Positions 7,598-15,762 of a stretch of 28,707 bases of DNA are shown in pieces. Position 1 is the stretch's first letter. Each line of letters begins with the position of its first letter. Position numbers and translations under genes: made by a program. The notes beneath the pieces are model-generated. The model ran no database searches and was not told the origin of the DNA. It was given only the letters and a program-made list of their open reading frames with translations. The stretch covers positions 1 to 28,707 of the forward strand of contig CAJUJP010000043.1 in NCBI GenBank assembly GCA_910586615.1, read 5' to 3'. Source of the stretch: an uncultured Lachnospiraceae bacterium (GTDB taxonomy: Bacteria; Bacillota; Clostridia; Lachnospirales; Lachnospiraceae).

Positions 7598-8113
7598 ATG
7601 GAGCATACATTTGAGAAGGAGCAACGATGGAACTATCTGGTAGATGAGTATCAGACGATGCTGTACAGGATCGCTTTTTCTAATATGAAAAACCGGGCAG
7701 ATGCCGAGGATGCTGTGCAGGAAGCATTTTTGCGCTATATGAAGGATGAAAAGCCGATTTTGAGCAGGGAGCATGAGAAAGCGTGGCTGATCAGGACTAC
7801 CATTCATATATGTCTGGACATTTTAAAAAGCAGCTGGCACCGGAAAACAGTGGCGCTTGATGAATCTTTGGCGGCAGAGACAAGGAACGTTTATCTGCCT
7901 TATCAGGTAAAAGATGACAGGACGCTGGAAGCGGTGCTGGCGCTGCCGACGCATTACCGCAATCCGATATATCTTTTTTATTATGAAGACTATTCCATAC
8001 AAGAGATTGCGGGGGTTTTGAACGAGAAGGAAGGAACCATCAAGACAAGACTCAGGCGCGGCAGAGAAGAAGTGAAGAAAATTCTTACGGAAAGGAGGCC
8101 GGGGAGTGAATGA
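7598..8113 (+). CDS. ECF-like RNA polymerase sigma-70 family factor
   Basis: Sigma factor of 171 residues with only regions 2 and 4. Region 2 is visible as LYRIAFSNMKNRADAEDAVQEAFLRYM. Region 4 is VLALPTHYRNPIYLFYYEDYSIQEIAGVLNEKEGTIKTRLRRGREEVKKIL, with its HTH. The frame is open back to TTG 7475, but the upstream peptide has no sigma similarity. ATG 7598 sits behind GAGGGG and downstream of a candidate ECF promoter, so it is chosen. The stop overlaps the next start (ATGA at 8110-8113), which implies translational coupling. No recognisable membrane anti-sigma factor follows, which is unusual for ECF sigmas. Target genes are unknown. Confidence 0.9.
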   Translation: MEHTFEKEQRWNYLVDEYQTMLYRIAFSNMKNRADAEDAVQEAFLRYMKDEKPILSREHEKAWLIRTTIHICLDILKSSWHRKTVALDESLAAETRNVYLPYQVKDDRTLEAVLALPTHYRNPIYLFYYEDYSIQEIAGVLNEKEGTIKTRLRRGREEVKKILTERRPGSE

Positions 8114-8628
8114 GCATACGGGAAATCATCGGAAAAGGGAAAGAAAATATACAGGAAAAAGAGTATCGGAGTAAAAGACAGCCGGAGCGCGGAGATATGT
8201 TTCAGCAGAGCCTGATCCAGAATCTTAAGTGCCGGGATCAGGAAAACGATGATGATACGGCGGACAAAATACGAAGCAGTGAGCGGCCTGAGCATGAAGA
8301 GAGGGCAAACCGGAAGGATGATCGGGCCGGTGTCGGTGTTGCCGGAAAAGTATCCCGTATCCGGGTCAGTGAGGCGGTCATCCGGGAAGCCGTACAGCCT
8401 GCGGAGGTAAGGCATATGAGCTATGAAGAGAGTGATAACATTGAAATCGCCGTGACGGAAGGATATACGCTGAAAGGAAAGGCGGAAGGCCGGCAGGTGT
8501 ACGTGGAAGCCAAATATGAAGATGGCAGATTCGAAGCCTATAACGTAGATATGGCTAAGGTCCAGGAACAGACACAGCACAGAATCGAGCGTTTTGCGTT
8601 GGAGACAGCAGGAGCAGAAAAGCAGTAA
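8110..8628 (+). CDS. Hypothetical protein coupled to the sigma factor gene
   Basis: Soluble, highly charged protein of 172 residues that I do not recognise. No signal peptide or membrane segment is visible. The N-terminal half (to about residue 80) is rich in Glu, Arg, Asp and Lys and probably disordered. The C-terminal half looks folded, with VAVTEGYTLKG-like strands and YVEAKYEDGRFEAYNVDM. Its ATG overlaps the sigma factor stop codon, so it is translated with the sigma factor and could modulate it. It lacks the transmembrane helix or zinc motif of common anti-sigma factors. A hydrophobic antisense ORF over the same bases was rejected. It may belong with the next gene to a Lachnospiraceae-restricted set. 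Confidence 0.75.
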   Translation: MSIREIIGKGKENIQEKEYRSKRQPERGDMFQQSLIQNLKCRDQENDDDTADKIRSSERPEHEERANRKDDRAGVGVAGKVSRIRVSEAVIREAVQPAEVRHMSYEESDNIEIAVTEGYTLKGKAEGRQVYVEAKYEDGRFEAYNVDMAKVQEQTQHRIERFALETAGAEKQ

Positions 8629-8664
8629 CCGGAGATATGACATGCAAAGAGGGGAGGACGGGAT

Positions 8665-9315
8665 ATGATAGGCAGTAATCCATTTCATTCATTTTATCCT
8701 GCAAGAGTGGCAGACAACAGTAATACTGCGCAGCAGCTTAGAAAGTACAGCGAAAAGGTGAAGCTGCGCGAACAGATGGGATTGGAAGGAGACGGCGAGG
8801 CTGGTATCTCCTTTGCGGCACAGCTGAAGCGGGCAGATGAATTCCGGAAGTCCGGGGAGTCTTGCGGGGCAACGGATTCTATTGGAATTATCCTGCGGCA
8901 GATGGAAGAGCCGAAGGCTGGTGAATCGGTCACCAAAGAAGTGTATCACAATGGAGCCAGGGTACAGGTTACAAAAGATCCTGTGCATGGTAACCGCATT
9001 ATCATTGGCGGCAGTGCAAATCCCGATTGGATCACTGTCAGCACCTCTGTGGGAACTGTCTATATAGACATGAATGATACGGGGAGCCTGATGAATTGTC
9101 TGGATATGTTTTCGCCAGAGGATCTTAATGCCATCATACGTAAGATCACGGAAGTGAAGCAGGCACGGGACGCACTTCGGGAGATTGATCATACGAAGAA
9201 TACTCCGGTGGAGCGGGCGGAAGGCGCCGAAAAGAAGGAAAATGAAAATTTGAAATCTGAAGTTGAAAGGTACAATGGAGATGATTGTTTTTCATTGGGA
9301 TTTGTGCTAGAATAA
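8665..9315 (+). CDS. Hypothetical protein of the sigma factor operon
   Basis: Unrecognised soluble protein of 216 residues, starting at ATG 8665 behind GAGGGGAGGA. No signal peptide or membrane segment is visible. The N-terminus (NPFHSFYPAR, then a basic coiled stretch with QLRKYSEKVKLREQMG) precedes a beta-rich central part (VYHNGARVQVTKDPVHGNRIIIGG, WITVSTSVGTVYIDMND) and a charged C-terminal tail. The gene follows the coupled protein by 36 bases and ends the sigma operon. The N-terminal style resembles many small Lachnospiraceae proteins of unknown function, but no family is claimed. Confidence 0.8.
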   Translation: MIGSNPFHSFYPARVADNSNTAQQLRKYSEKVKLREQMGLEGDGEAGISFAAQLKRADEFRKSGESCGATDSIGIILRQMEEPKAGESVTKEVYHNGARVQVTKDPVHGNRIIIGGSANPDWITVSTSVGTVYIDMNDTGSLMNCLDMFSPEDLNAIIRKITEVKQARDALREIDHTKNTPVERAEGAEKKENENLKSEVERYNGDDCFSLGFVLE

Positions 9316-9355
9316 CTTCGGTTTGATTGTAAAAAGAGCATTACTGTTCAGAAGA

Positions 9356-9398
9356 AAAGCAGTCTGACTACGGAAGGATCCGTATGGCGGGCTGCTTT
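9356..9398 (+). terminator. Nested hairpin, possible terminator of the sigma operon
   Basis: The outer stem AAAGCAG (9356-9362) / CTGCTTT (9392-9398) encloses a perfect inner stem TACGGA (9369-9374) / TCCGTA (9379-9384). It ends in TTTAA, so the U-tract is weak. It lies about 40 bases after the last sigma-operon gene and before pdxY. Confidence 0.5.
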
Positions 9399-9413
9399 AA
9401 ACGTGTTTGTCAG

Positions 9414-9457
9414 GTTTTGCAGTGTAGTTTGTCGTGCAAAACGGCGGATACGCGCCG
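9414..9457 (+). promoter_or_regulatory. Paired hairpins in the pyridoxal kinase leader
   Basis: A perfect 8-bp inverted repeat GTTTTGCA (9414-9421) / TGCAAAAC (9435-9442) is followed directly by CGGCG (9442-9446) / CGCCG (9453-9457). They lie 35-78 bases before the pdxY start. No known riboswitch was recognised. Their role is unclear. Confidence 0.35.
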
Positions 9458-9491
9458 AAAACAGACAAATTGTACAGGAAAAGGATAGAGT

Positions 9492-10316
9492 ATGCAGAAA
9501 AAAATAGCGGTCATCAATGATATATCCGGTTTCGGAAGGTGTTCTGTCACAGTGTCACTCCCGATCATTTCATATATGGGAGTACAGTGCTGTCCCGTGC
9601 CTACGGCTGTCCTGTCCAACCATATGGGATATCCGAATTATTTTATGGACAATTATACTGACCGGATGGACATTTATATTGCCAACTGGCAGAAGCTGGG
9701 ACTTAAGTTTGATGGAATTGCCACCGGATTTCTGGGATCGGCAGAACAGATCGGAATCGTGAAACATTTTATCCGTACTTTTTCAAAAGAAGATACGCTT
9801 GTGATCGTGGATCCGGTCATGGGCGATCACGGCAGATTATACGCTACTTACACGGAAGAGTTGTGTGCGCAGATGAAGGAGTTGATCGGGCAGGCTGATA
9901 TTGCCACGCCTAATCTGACAGAGGCCTGCCGGCTGGCGGATCTTCCTTACCGGGAAGGGAGATGGCGGCAGAAGGAATTGTATGAGATGGCGGAAAAGAT
10001 CGGTGCGCTGGGACCGTCGAGAGTCGTCATTACCGGGATTCCCCAGGGGGGATTTATCGCCAACTATGTCTATGAACGGGGAGAAGAGCCGCAGGTGATC
10101 CGCACCCACAGAGTGGGGGCGGAGCGATCCGGCACAGGAGACGTGTTTTCCTCGATTATCGCGGCTGACGGAGTGAACGGGATCCCTTTTCACAAGTCAG
10201 TCCGTAAGGCGTCCGGTTTTGTGAAAAAATGCATCCTGCGTTCGGACGAACTTGAGATTCCGAGGACGGACGGGGTATGCTTTGAGGATGTGCTGTATCA
10301 GTTGAAGCGGGATTAG
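9492..10316 (+). CDS. pdxY: Pyridoxal/pyridoxamine kinase (PdxY-type)
   Basis: Cytoplasmic ribokinase-superfamily kinase of 274 residues that phosphorylates B6 vitamers to the 5'-phosphates in PLP salvage. The N-terminus VINDISGFGRCSVT is the family's substrate-site signature. DPVMGDHG (107-114) and the anion-hole motif RSGTGD (GTGD at 214-217, Asp217 as catalytic base) are intact. ATG follows AGGAAAAGGA. It appears monocistronic, behind a leader with several hairpins. Its 3' end overlaps an antisense reading frame extending from a probable HTH remnant, which is not thought to affect it. The closely related hydroxymethylpyrimidine kinases differ in length and N-terminal motif, so PdxY-type is preferred. 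Confidence 0.93.
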   Translation: MQKKIAVINDISGFGRCSVTVSLPIISYMGVQCCPVPTAVLSNHMGYPNYFMDNYTDRMDIYIANWQKLGLKFDGIATGFLGSAEQIGIVKHFIRTFSKEDTLVIVDPVMGDHGRLYATYTEELCAQMKELIGQADIATPNLTEACRLADLPYREGRWRQKELYEMAEKIGALGPSRVVITGIPQGGFIANYVYERGEEPQVIRTHRVGAERSGTGDVFSSIIAADGVNGIPFHKSVRKASGFVKKCILRSDELEIPRTDGVCFEDVLYQLKRD

Positions 10317-10334
10317 CGTGCCCGGATCGTTTTC

Positions 10335-10442
10335 GTAATATGGCTGCGTTACTTTGCCTTTTGCTGCGGCCTGTGTCTGCGTAAGTCCATTTTCCTCGCG
10401 GGCATTTTTAATTTTATCTCCGATATTCATGATTAAGTCCAT
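10335..10442 (-). pseudogene. Remnant of an XRE-type HTH regulator
   Basis: Reading leftwards from 10442, the peptide begins MNIGDKIKNAREENGLTQTQAAA, the first two helices of an XRE/Cro HTH. It then degenerates (KGKVTQPYYENDPG) and runs into sequence antisense to the end of pdxY, which looks random. AAAGGA precedes the start. It lacks the rest of an HTH_3 domain, so a decayed gene fragment is the best reading. A functional short peptide cannot be excluded. Confidence 0.4.
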
Positions 10443-10640
10443 TCCTTTCGTTCAGGCACAAGGTAAGTACAGATGCCTGATATTTTCGATTGTGTCCTCC
10501 TTCGATTTTGAGTTTAACAAATTCCGGAATGTTTTTCTATCAAAAGGCTTTTACAAAAAGAAAAACAGGCGTCAAAATGTTTTTACATTTTTTGAGTATA
10601 GGGGATTTCGGGGGAATTTTGAGAGAAACTATAAAGATAA
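10443..10640. other. AT-rich gap before the BlaI promoter, nothing recognised
   Basis: No credible gene, hairpin or repeat was seen between the HTH remnant and the BlaI promoter. The open frame across it on the plus strand has no ribosome binding site and a peptide rich in Phe, Arg and Lys. Confidence 0.4.
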
Positions 10641-10700
10641 TTGACAAGTCAATGTAAATGGTAGTATACTATTTGATATACAGACTACGGAAATTAGTCT
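10641..10700 (+). promoter_or_regulatory. BlaI-gene promoter with two palindromic operator candidates
   Basis: TTGACA (10641-10646) and TATACT (10665-10670) are 18 bases apart. A perfect 10-base palindrome TAGTATACTA (10662-10671) covers the -10 box. A second inverted repeat AGACTA (10682-10687) / TAGTCT (10695-10700) lies near the expected +1. Both use a TAGT/ACTA half-site, consistent with repression by the BlaI-type protein encoded next. Confidence 0.65.
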
Positions 10701-10724
10701 ACAATGAAAGGAGGCGAGTCAAAC

Positions 10725-11087
10725 GTGAAAAGTATGTTCAATCTCCCGGATGCCGAGCGGGAAGTGATGGAGAAGCTGTGGGATCAGACGGAACCGATCA
10801 AGCAGTCCGCGCTGCTGGCTATTTTCGAGGCGGAGGAAAGAGGCTGGAAGAGACAGACATTGAATACTTTTTTAGCCCGGCTGGAAGAAAAGGGGCTGGT
10901 GGTGAGAGAGAAGAGAATGGTTCATGCTGTGTACAGCCGGGACAAGTACAACTGTATGCAGATGAAGAAAGCAATCGACCATATGTACGGCGGAAAGTTG
11001 TGCAATTTCGTGGCGTCTCTTGCCAGAGAGAGCGGCGTTGACGAAGCGGGCGTGGAGGTGCTGGAAAAGATTCTTGAGAACTATTAG
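10725..11087 (+). CDS. BlaI/MecI/CopY-family transcriptional repressor
   Basis: Winged-helix repressor of 120 residues. The family core is visible: LPDAEREVMEKLWDQTEPIKQSALLAIFEAEERGWKRQTLNTFLARLEEKGLVVREKR. The downstream half (HAVYSRDKYN, then a helical tail with VLEKILENY) is the dimerisation domain that an M56 peptidase would cleave. The frame is open from ATG 10704, but that ATG is upstream of the ribosome binding site AAAGGAGG (10707-10714), so GTG 10725 with 10-base spacing is the likely start. It is followed by an M56 metallopeptidase gene, the standard BlaI-BlaR1 pairing. No beta-lactamase gene is adjacent, so the regulated target may be elsewhere. Confidence 0.92.
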   Translation: MKSMFNLPDAEREVMEKLWDQTEPIKQSALLAIFEAEERGWKRQTLNTFLARLEEKGLVVREKRMVHAVYSRDKYNCMQMKKAIDHMYGGKLCNFVASLARESGVDEAGVEVLEKILENY

Positions 11088-11153
11088 GAACAAATTTGAT
11101 ACACAGTTACGGATATTGCAGAGACAGTCGGCGGTGTCCATGTAGAGGTTAAA

Positions 11154-12542
11154 ATGGAATATCTGTTAGTAATGTCTTTGTCGGGGAGTGCGATGATGCT
11201 TCTGTATCTGATCTGCAGACGTCTGATGTGGAACAGGTTTCCGGCACGGCTGCAGTATTTGCTGGCAAAGGCGGCTGTTCTGTATTACCTGATTCCACTT
11301 CCCTTTTTAAAGCGCTGGTATGACAGAATGGCTTTACAAATGAAACCCCGGCAGCAGAATAAGGCGGTGGGAATATCGCCCGAATGGTCTAACTATGCCG
11401 TTTATGCGAACGGAAACGTACATATCAATGTTTATATGAAGACCCAGATCATTGTGCTGGCAGTGTGGCTTCTGGTAGCCCTGGTGCTGTTAAGCTGCGG
11501 GCTGGTGGATTATGTGAAGACGAGAAAAAGAATATTGCTCTGTATGCACAGAGGAATGGATAAAACGAGAGATCAGTCTGTCGAAAGACTCAGGCAGATG
11601 TATGGCCTGAAATCGAAAATAATAGTATGCCAGGTAGGAGCGGAGGAAAAGACGATGTCCTTTGGATTTTTCAGTCCCGTGATCCTGTGCAGTCAGAAGA
11701 TCAGCAGCCGGGAAGCGGAATTTGCCCTACAGCATGAAATGATCCATATCAAGCGGGGCGATATCTTCTGGCAGTTCTTGAAGAGAATGATGATTCTGCT
11801 GCATTGGTGGAATCCTGTTGCATGGCTGTTGTATTTTCATTTCGAGAAAGTCTGTGAATGGTCAAACGATGAACTTTTGGTACAGGGAAGGCCGAAAGAA
11901 GAGATTAAATTGTACCTGCGTATGCTGATCGCCGAATCAAAGAAAGAACAGGGAAAAGCGGTAAACGCTGCCGGATGGAGCGTGGAGTTGAGCAGTGTGA
12001 CAAAAAGAGTACAGGAAAGGATGGAAAATATTATGAAATTAAAGAAGTGGAGCAGGATCACGGCGGGGATTGTGACGACTGTGCTGGTGTGTGCTAATTC
12101 GCTGACAGTGCTGGCTTATAAGGATGTGACGTATGATGTCAAAGAAGAAGTGGTGTCACCAGAGGAAATGGATGAGGTGATGGAAGCAGATCTGAGAATG
12201 TTTATCCCGGATGAATTGAGCGATGAGCAGTTTGAAGATGTTGCAGAATATACGGAAGATGATATTGATGTATGTTTTGCTAAACAGTTTGTAGATGTGA
12301 ATGGAAATATTTATCCGGTGAAGGATGAAGAGTGCATTGAGTATGAATTGGGGGCAGAGGATGCCGGTCTTGCCAGAAGCTGTAGCCATGAATTGGTGGA
12401 AGGCACGTTGAATCAGCATAACAAGAATAGCAGTGGGGGATGTACGATTAAGATTTTTTCGGCAAGAAGGTGCTATAAGTGTGGCGTAACATTTGTCGGG
12501 AGCAAGATAAATGAAATTACTTATGAGGTTTGTACTCATTAA
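11154..12542 (+). CDS. M56-family (BlaR1/MecR1-like) membrane metallopeptidase sensor
   Basis: Membrane protein of 462 residues. Hydrophobic segments lie near 1-22, 33-52, 98-116 and 302-321. The zinc motif HEMIH is at 194-198, with a downstream acidic ligand candidate in CEWSNDELL (Glu240). In the family the cytoplasmic protease inactivates the BlaI-type repressor after an extracellular signal. Here the C-terminal exterior region (about 322-462) is not the penicillin-binding domain of BlaR1. It is an acidic linker followed by a Cys/His-rich module: Cys410-x-His412, Cys430, Cys440-x2-Cys443 and Cys460-x-His462. That suggests a metal- or disulfide-stabilised sensor with a signal other than beta-lactam. 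Start ATG 11154 follows AGAGG weakly and begins the first membrane segment. Confidence 0.9.
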   Translation: MEYLLVMSLSGSAMMLLYLICRRLMWNRFPARLQYLLAKAAVLYYLIPLPFLKRWYDRMALQMKPRQQNKAVGISPEWSNYAVYANGNVHINVYMKTQIIVLAVWLLVALVLLSCGLVDYVKTRKRILLCMHRGMDKTRDQSVERLRQMYGLKSKIIVCQVGAEEKTMSFGFFSPVILCSQKISSREAEFALQHEMIHIKRGDIFWQFLKRMMILLHWWNPVAWLLYFHFEKVCEWSNDELLVQGRPKEEIKLYLRMLIAESKKEQGKAVNAAGWSVELSSVTKRVQERMENIMKLKKWSRITAGIVTTVLVCANSLTVLAYKDVTYDVKEEVVSPEEMDEVMEADLRMFIPDELSDEQFEDVAEYTEDDIDVCFAKQFVDVNGNIYPVKDEECIEYELGAEDAGLARSCSHELVEGTLNQHNKNSSGGCTIKIFSARRCYKCGVTFVGSKINEITYEVCTH

Positions 12543-12891
12543 TGGCCATTTTTCCATAATACTCTAGGAAAAAACAAAATAATTTCAAATTGACAAAAAA
12601 TCCTTTAACCATACAAGCTATGGTTTTGCTCCATAGAAGTTTCAAACTCCGGGTTTTCCGAGGGATTCATTTAAATGTATGCACAGGAATGTTGAAGGCG
12701 GCTTTGATTCAGTCACTGGATTTTCCAATGTTTTGACGACAGAAATATTTTGTGCGGATTTAAATGATCTTTGGGATAAAACCGGAGTTTGCTTTTTGGT
12801 TTCCCGATATGATATATTGTTTTTAGAGAGAAGGTCACAGACGCGCTTGCACAGGTGTGCCGCATGTTACACTGTACAGGGGGAAAACGAC
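12543..12891. other. Gap between the M56 gene and the frameshifted gene
   Basis: 349 AT-rich bases. A small palindrome CCATA/TATGG lies near 12609-12624, behind a TTGACA at about 12591, but no convincing -10 box is at the right distance. The open frame from 12679 lacks a ribosome binding site before 12892 and is treated as non-coding there. No terminator with a T-run is obvious. Confidence 0.4.
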
Positions 12892-13934
12892 ATGGTTATC
12901 AACGGAAATTATATTTTTTTAGGAGCAAATATTGAGAGAAACCAGCAGCATTTCGTGCATAGCGGTGACGGACGCGGAATGGACGACGGTACAAAGACCG
13001 TTGTGAAACAGAATGCGGATGCGGCGATGGCGAATGCGGGCTACACTGTTGTGGATGCAGGTAATGCGAAGCTTTCCATTTCACCGGAGAGCTATGATTG
13101 TTTTTTTCGGAAGAGGGACAGGAAAAGATCCGGCGCAGTGGTGACGACTTATGGACCATGCATTTGGAGCAGCAGAAAAAAATTGCCGAAGGAAGAGACC
13201 GGGATGATGTTTTCTGGACAGATACAGGCAATCAGTGGAAGATTTTCAGCCAGTATCTGTATGAAAACGGCATGTATGACGGCATGACAGATGAAGAAGT
13301 CGATGGGATGGAGGAGACACTTGCACGGATCACTGCAGGCATGGATGCTGTGAGCAGATGGCAGTATGATACAGGAATGTGTTTCAGCAACTACACCAGT
13401 GGCGACAGAGTCATGCGAAACGAAGAGGCTCTGATGGAACTGGAATCATCGACAGAGGCGTTGAGATATTTTGCGGAAAAATATGTTTCCTCCGATAAGC
13501 AGGAGGCGTTCGGAAAGCTGATTGACCTTTATCATACCCATAATGAGGAGATCCTCCGGGATTATGAGCACCCGTTTGAAGGGGTGGAAAGGGGAATCCG
13601 CGATGTGCAATCCGGGATGTATGGGGATTCGGCTCTTTATACGGAAAAGATAGGGCGCAAGGTTTCGGATGATCACAAGTTTGTGGTCATGCGGGCCAGG
13701 ATTTTGAAAACACAGGAGCAGAAAGACCGGTTCCGGGCTGATGTTGCTCAGATGTTTCAGAACTATGTGAAAAATACCGCAGGCGGAAACAGTTTCTGGG
13801 AACAGTTGAAAGAAATGTACGCCGGATATGCCACAGACGGCAGTCAGGATGAGGATTTCAGAGATTATACATTAAACGAGGCGGCAGATACATTTGACCG
13901 GATGCAGAAATATTGGAACCGGCTTTTGGGCTGA
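12892..13934 (+). CDS. Hypothetical protein, interrupted by a frameshift at T7
   Basis: Unrecognised soluble protein. The first part starts at ATG 12892, behind CAGGGGG with 8-base spacing, and runs MVINGNYIFLGANIERNQ to SPESYDCFF. The continuing sequence (SEEGQEKIRRSGDDLW and onward, to 13934) is in the -1 frame. The switch is at a run of seven T (13101-13107). Eight T would restore one frame of about 347 residues. The T_TTT_TTT heptamer is in the correct phase for -1 ribosomal frameshifting. Without recoding, the first frame ends at 13287 with unrelated sequence. The C-terminal part is helical and charged, with Trp and Tyr repeats (WKIFSQYLYENGMYDGMTDEEVDGM). No signal peptide or membrane segment is visible. 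Function unknown; it may also be a pseudogene or carry a sequencing error. Confidence 0.65.
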
Positions 13935-14004
13935 GCTTTTCTTTCAGGGCGCGATATGATATGCTTTTCATAGATGTAAAACGGCTGTATGGAGGCGTGA
14001 CATA

Positions 14005-15762
14005 ATGGCAAGAACCGTGGGAATAGGGATTCAGAGCTTTGAAAAAATAATAGCAAACAAGTATCTGTATATTGATAAAACAGACTTTATACGGGAATGG
14101 TGGGAAAGCGGAGATGATGTGACTTTGATCACCCGTCCGAGAAGGTTCGGAAAGACACTGAACATGGACATGATGGAACGGTTTCTTTCGATAGAATATG
14201 CAGGACGGGGAGAAGTCTTCGAGGGCTTGTCCATATGGAAAGACAAGAAATACCGCGCTCTGCAAGGGACATTTCCGGTTATCTTTTTGAGCTTTGCCGA
14301 TGTGAAAGCGGGTACGTTTGCCCTGGCGAAAGAAAAGATTTGTATGCTCATAAAGAATTTGTACAGCAGACATGATTATATACTGACCGGCGGGACGCTG
14401 AAAGAAGGAGAACCGGAACTTTTCCGTGCAGCCTTTTCGACAATGCCAGATTCTGTTATTTCATATTCTTTAAAGAATCTGTCAGGATTTCTCTCGCGAT
14501 ATTATAATCAAAAAGTCATTATTCTGCTGGATGAATATGATACTCCGCTGCAGGAAGCATGGGTAAACGGATATTGGCAGGAAATGGTGGAATTTATAAG
14601 AGGATTGTTCAATTCTGCTTTTAAGACAAATCCGTATTTGGAACGGGCGGTTATGACCGGTATTACGAGAGTGAGCAAAGAATCGGTTTTTTCAGACCTG
14701 AATAATCCGGAAGTGGTGACTACTACTTCAGAAAAATACGAAGATTGTTTCGGCTTTACGGAAGAAGAGGTGTGGGAGGCTTTACAGGAATGTGGACTAT
14801 ACGAGAACCGCGCAGAGGTAAGGGACTGGTATGACGGATTCTGTTTCGGAAAAAGACGGGATATTTATAATCCATGGTCTATTATAAACTATCTGGATAA
14901 AAAGCGTCTCGCCGCATATTGGGCGAATACCAGCAGTAACAATCTGGTAGATAAGCTGATTCGTGAGGGAAGTCCGGAAATAAAGATATCCATGGAAAAA
15001 CTTTTACAGGGAGAGCATTTATGTAAGGAAATAGATGAGCAGATTATATTTGACCAGCTGGGCGGGGACGAAAATGCAATATGGAGTCTGCTTCTGGCAG
15101 GCGGTTATCTGAAAGTGGAAAATCTCACATTTAATCAGGATACGGGGGAAGAGTTGTATGAATTATCTTTGACGAACAAGGAAGTACAGCTTATGTTCCG
15201 CAAGATGATTAAAAAATGGTTTGCCGGTTCGGGAACGGTTTACAATGGTTTTATCAAAGCGTTATTACAAGGTGATGTTAAGGCTATGAATGCCTATATG
15301 AATAAGGTCGCATTGGAAACGTTCAGTTATTTTGACAGTGGTAAGAAACCTTCTGCGGAAGCGGAACCGGAGCGCTTTTACCATGGTTTTGTACTTGGGC
15401 TTTCTATGGAACTGGCAGATCGATATCTGATTATTTCGAATCGGGAGAGTGGATTTGGCAGATATGATGTAGTGATAGAAGCCAGAGCGGGTTCGGTAAG
15501 CGGCCTGGCGGGGCAGGAAAAGGATGTTGTGTTGAATTGTAACGCATGGTGGGATGCTATTATTATGGAATTTAAGGTCAGAGATCCGGGAGAAGAGGCA
15601 TCACTGGAAGAAACGGCTCAAGCGGCGCTTCAGCAAATAGAAAAGATGCAGTATGCAGCATCTTTGGAAGCACGCGGAATCGCAGGAGAAAGAATCCGCA
15701 AATATGGATTTGCCTTTGAAGGGAAAAGAGTTTATATCGCGGAAGGGACCGGCGGGTATTAG
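14005..15762 (+). CDS. AAA-ATPase-like protein with C-terminal PD-(D/E)XK nuclease fold
   Basis: Protein of 585 residues of the widespread AAA_ATPase-like (PF09820) plus PDDEXK_9 (PF08011) architecture, by recall. Walker A is TRPRRFGKT (P-loop at 44-51) and Walker B is KVIILLDEYDTPL (from 170). The C-terminal nuclease core shows GRYDVVIE (Asp488) and IIMEFKV (Glu522-x-Lys524), with about 25 residues inserted between these strands. Start ATG has GGAGG 10 bases upstream. Such genes are often multicopy in gut anaerobes and their role is unresolved; defence or mobile-element functions have been suggested. Its stop overlaps by four bases the stop of the convergent MerR gene. Confidence 0.88.
   Translation: MARTVGIGIQSFEKIIANKYLYIDKTDFIREWWESGDDVTLITRPRRFGKTLNMDMMERFLSIEYAGRGEVFEGLSIWKDKKYRALQGTFPVIFLSFADVKAGTFALAKEKICMLIKNLYSRHDYILTGGTLKEGEPELFRAAFSTMPDSVISYSLKNLSGFLSRYYNQKVIILLDEYDTPLQEAWVNGYWQEMVEFIRGLFNSAFKTNPYLERAVMTGITRVSKESVFSDLNNPEVVTTTSEKYEDCFGFTEEEVWEALQECGLYENRAEVRDWYDGFCFGKRRDIYNPWSIINYLDKKRLAAYWANTSSNNLVDKLIREGSPEIKISMEKLLQGEHLCKEIDEQIIFDQLGGDENAIWSLLLAGGYLKVENLTFNQDTGEELYELSLTNKEVQLMFRKMIKKWFAGSGTVYNGFIKALLQGDVKAMNAYMNKVALETFSYFDSGKKPSAEAEPERFYHGFVLGLSMELADRYLIISNRESGFGRYDVVIEARAGSVSGLAGQEKDVVLNCNAWWDAIIMEFKVRDPGEEASLEETAQAALQQIEKMQYAASLEARGIAGERIRKYGFAFEGKRVYIAEGTGGY

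Noticed and set aside
7990..8688. Minus-strand frame of 232 codons, hydrophobic
   Set aside because: It opposes the gene coupled by ATGA to the sigma factor. Its hydrophobicity is the expected complement of a highly charged protein.
9316..9491. Riboswitch for pdxY
   Set aside because: Several hairpins are present but none matches a riboswitch consensus I know, so only hairpins are reported.
12679..12891. Upstream extension of the frameshifted gene to 12679
   Set aside because: ATG 12892 has an ideal ribosome binding site, while the extension has none and its peptide looks random.
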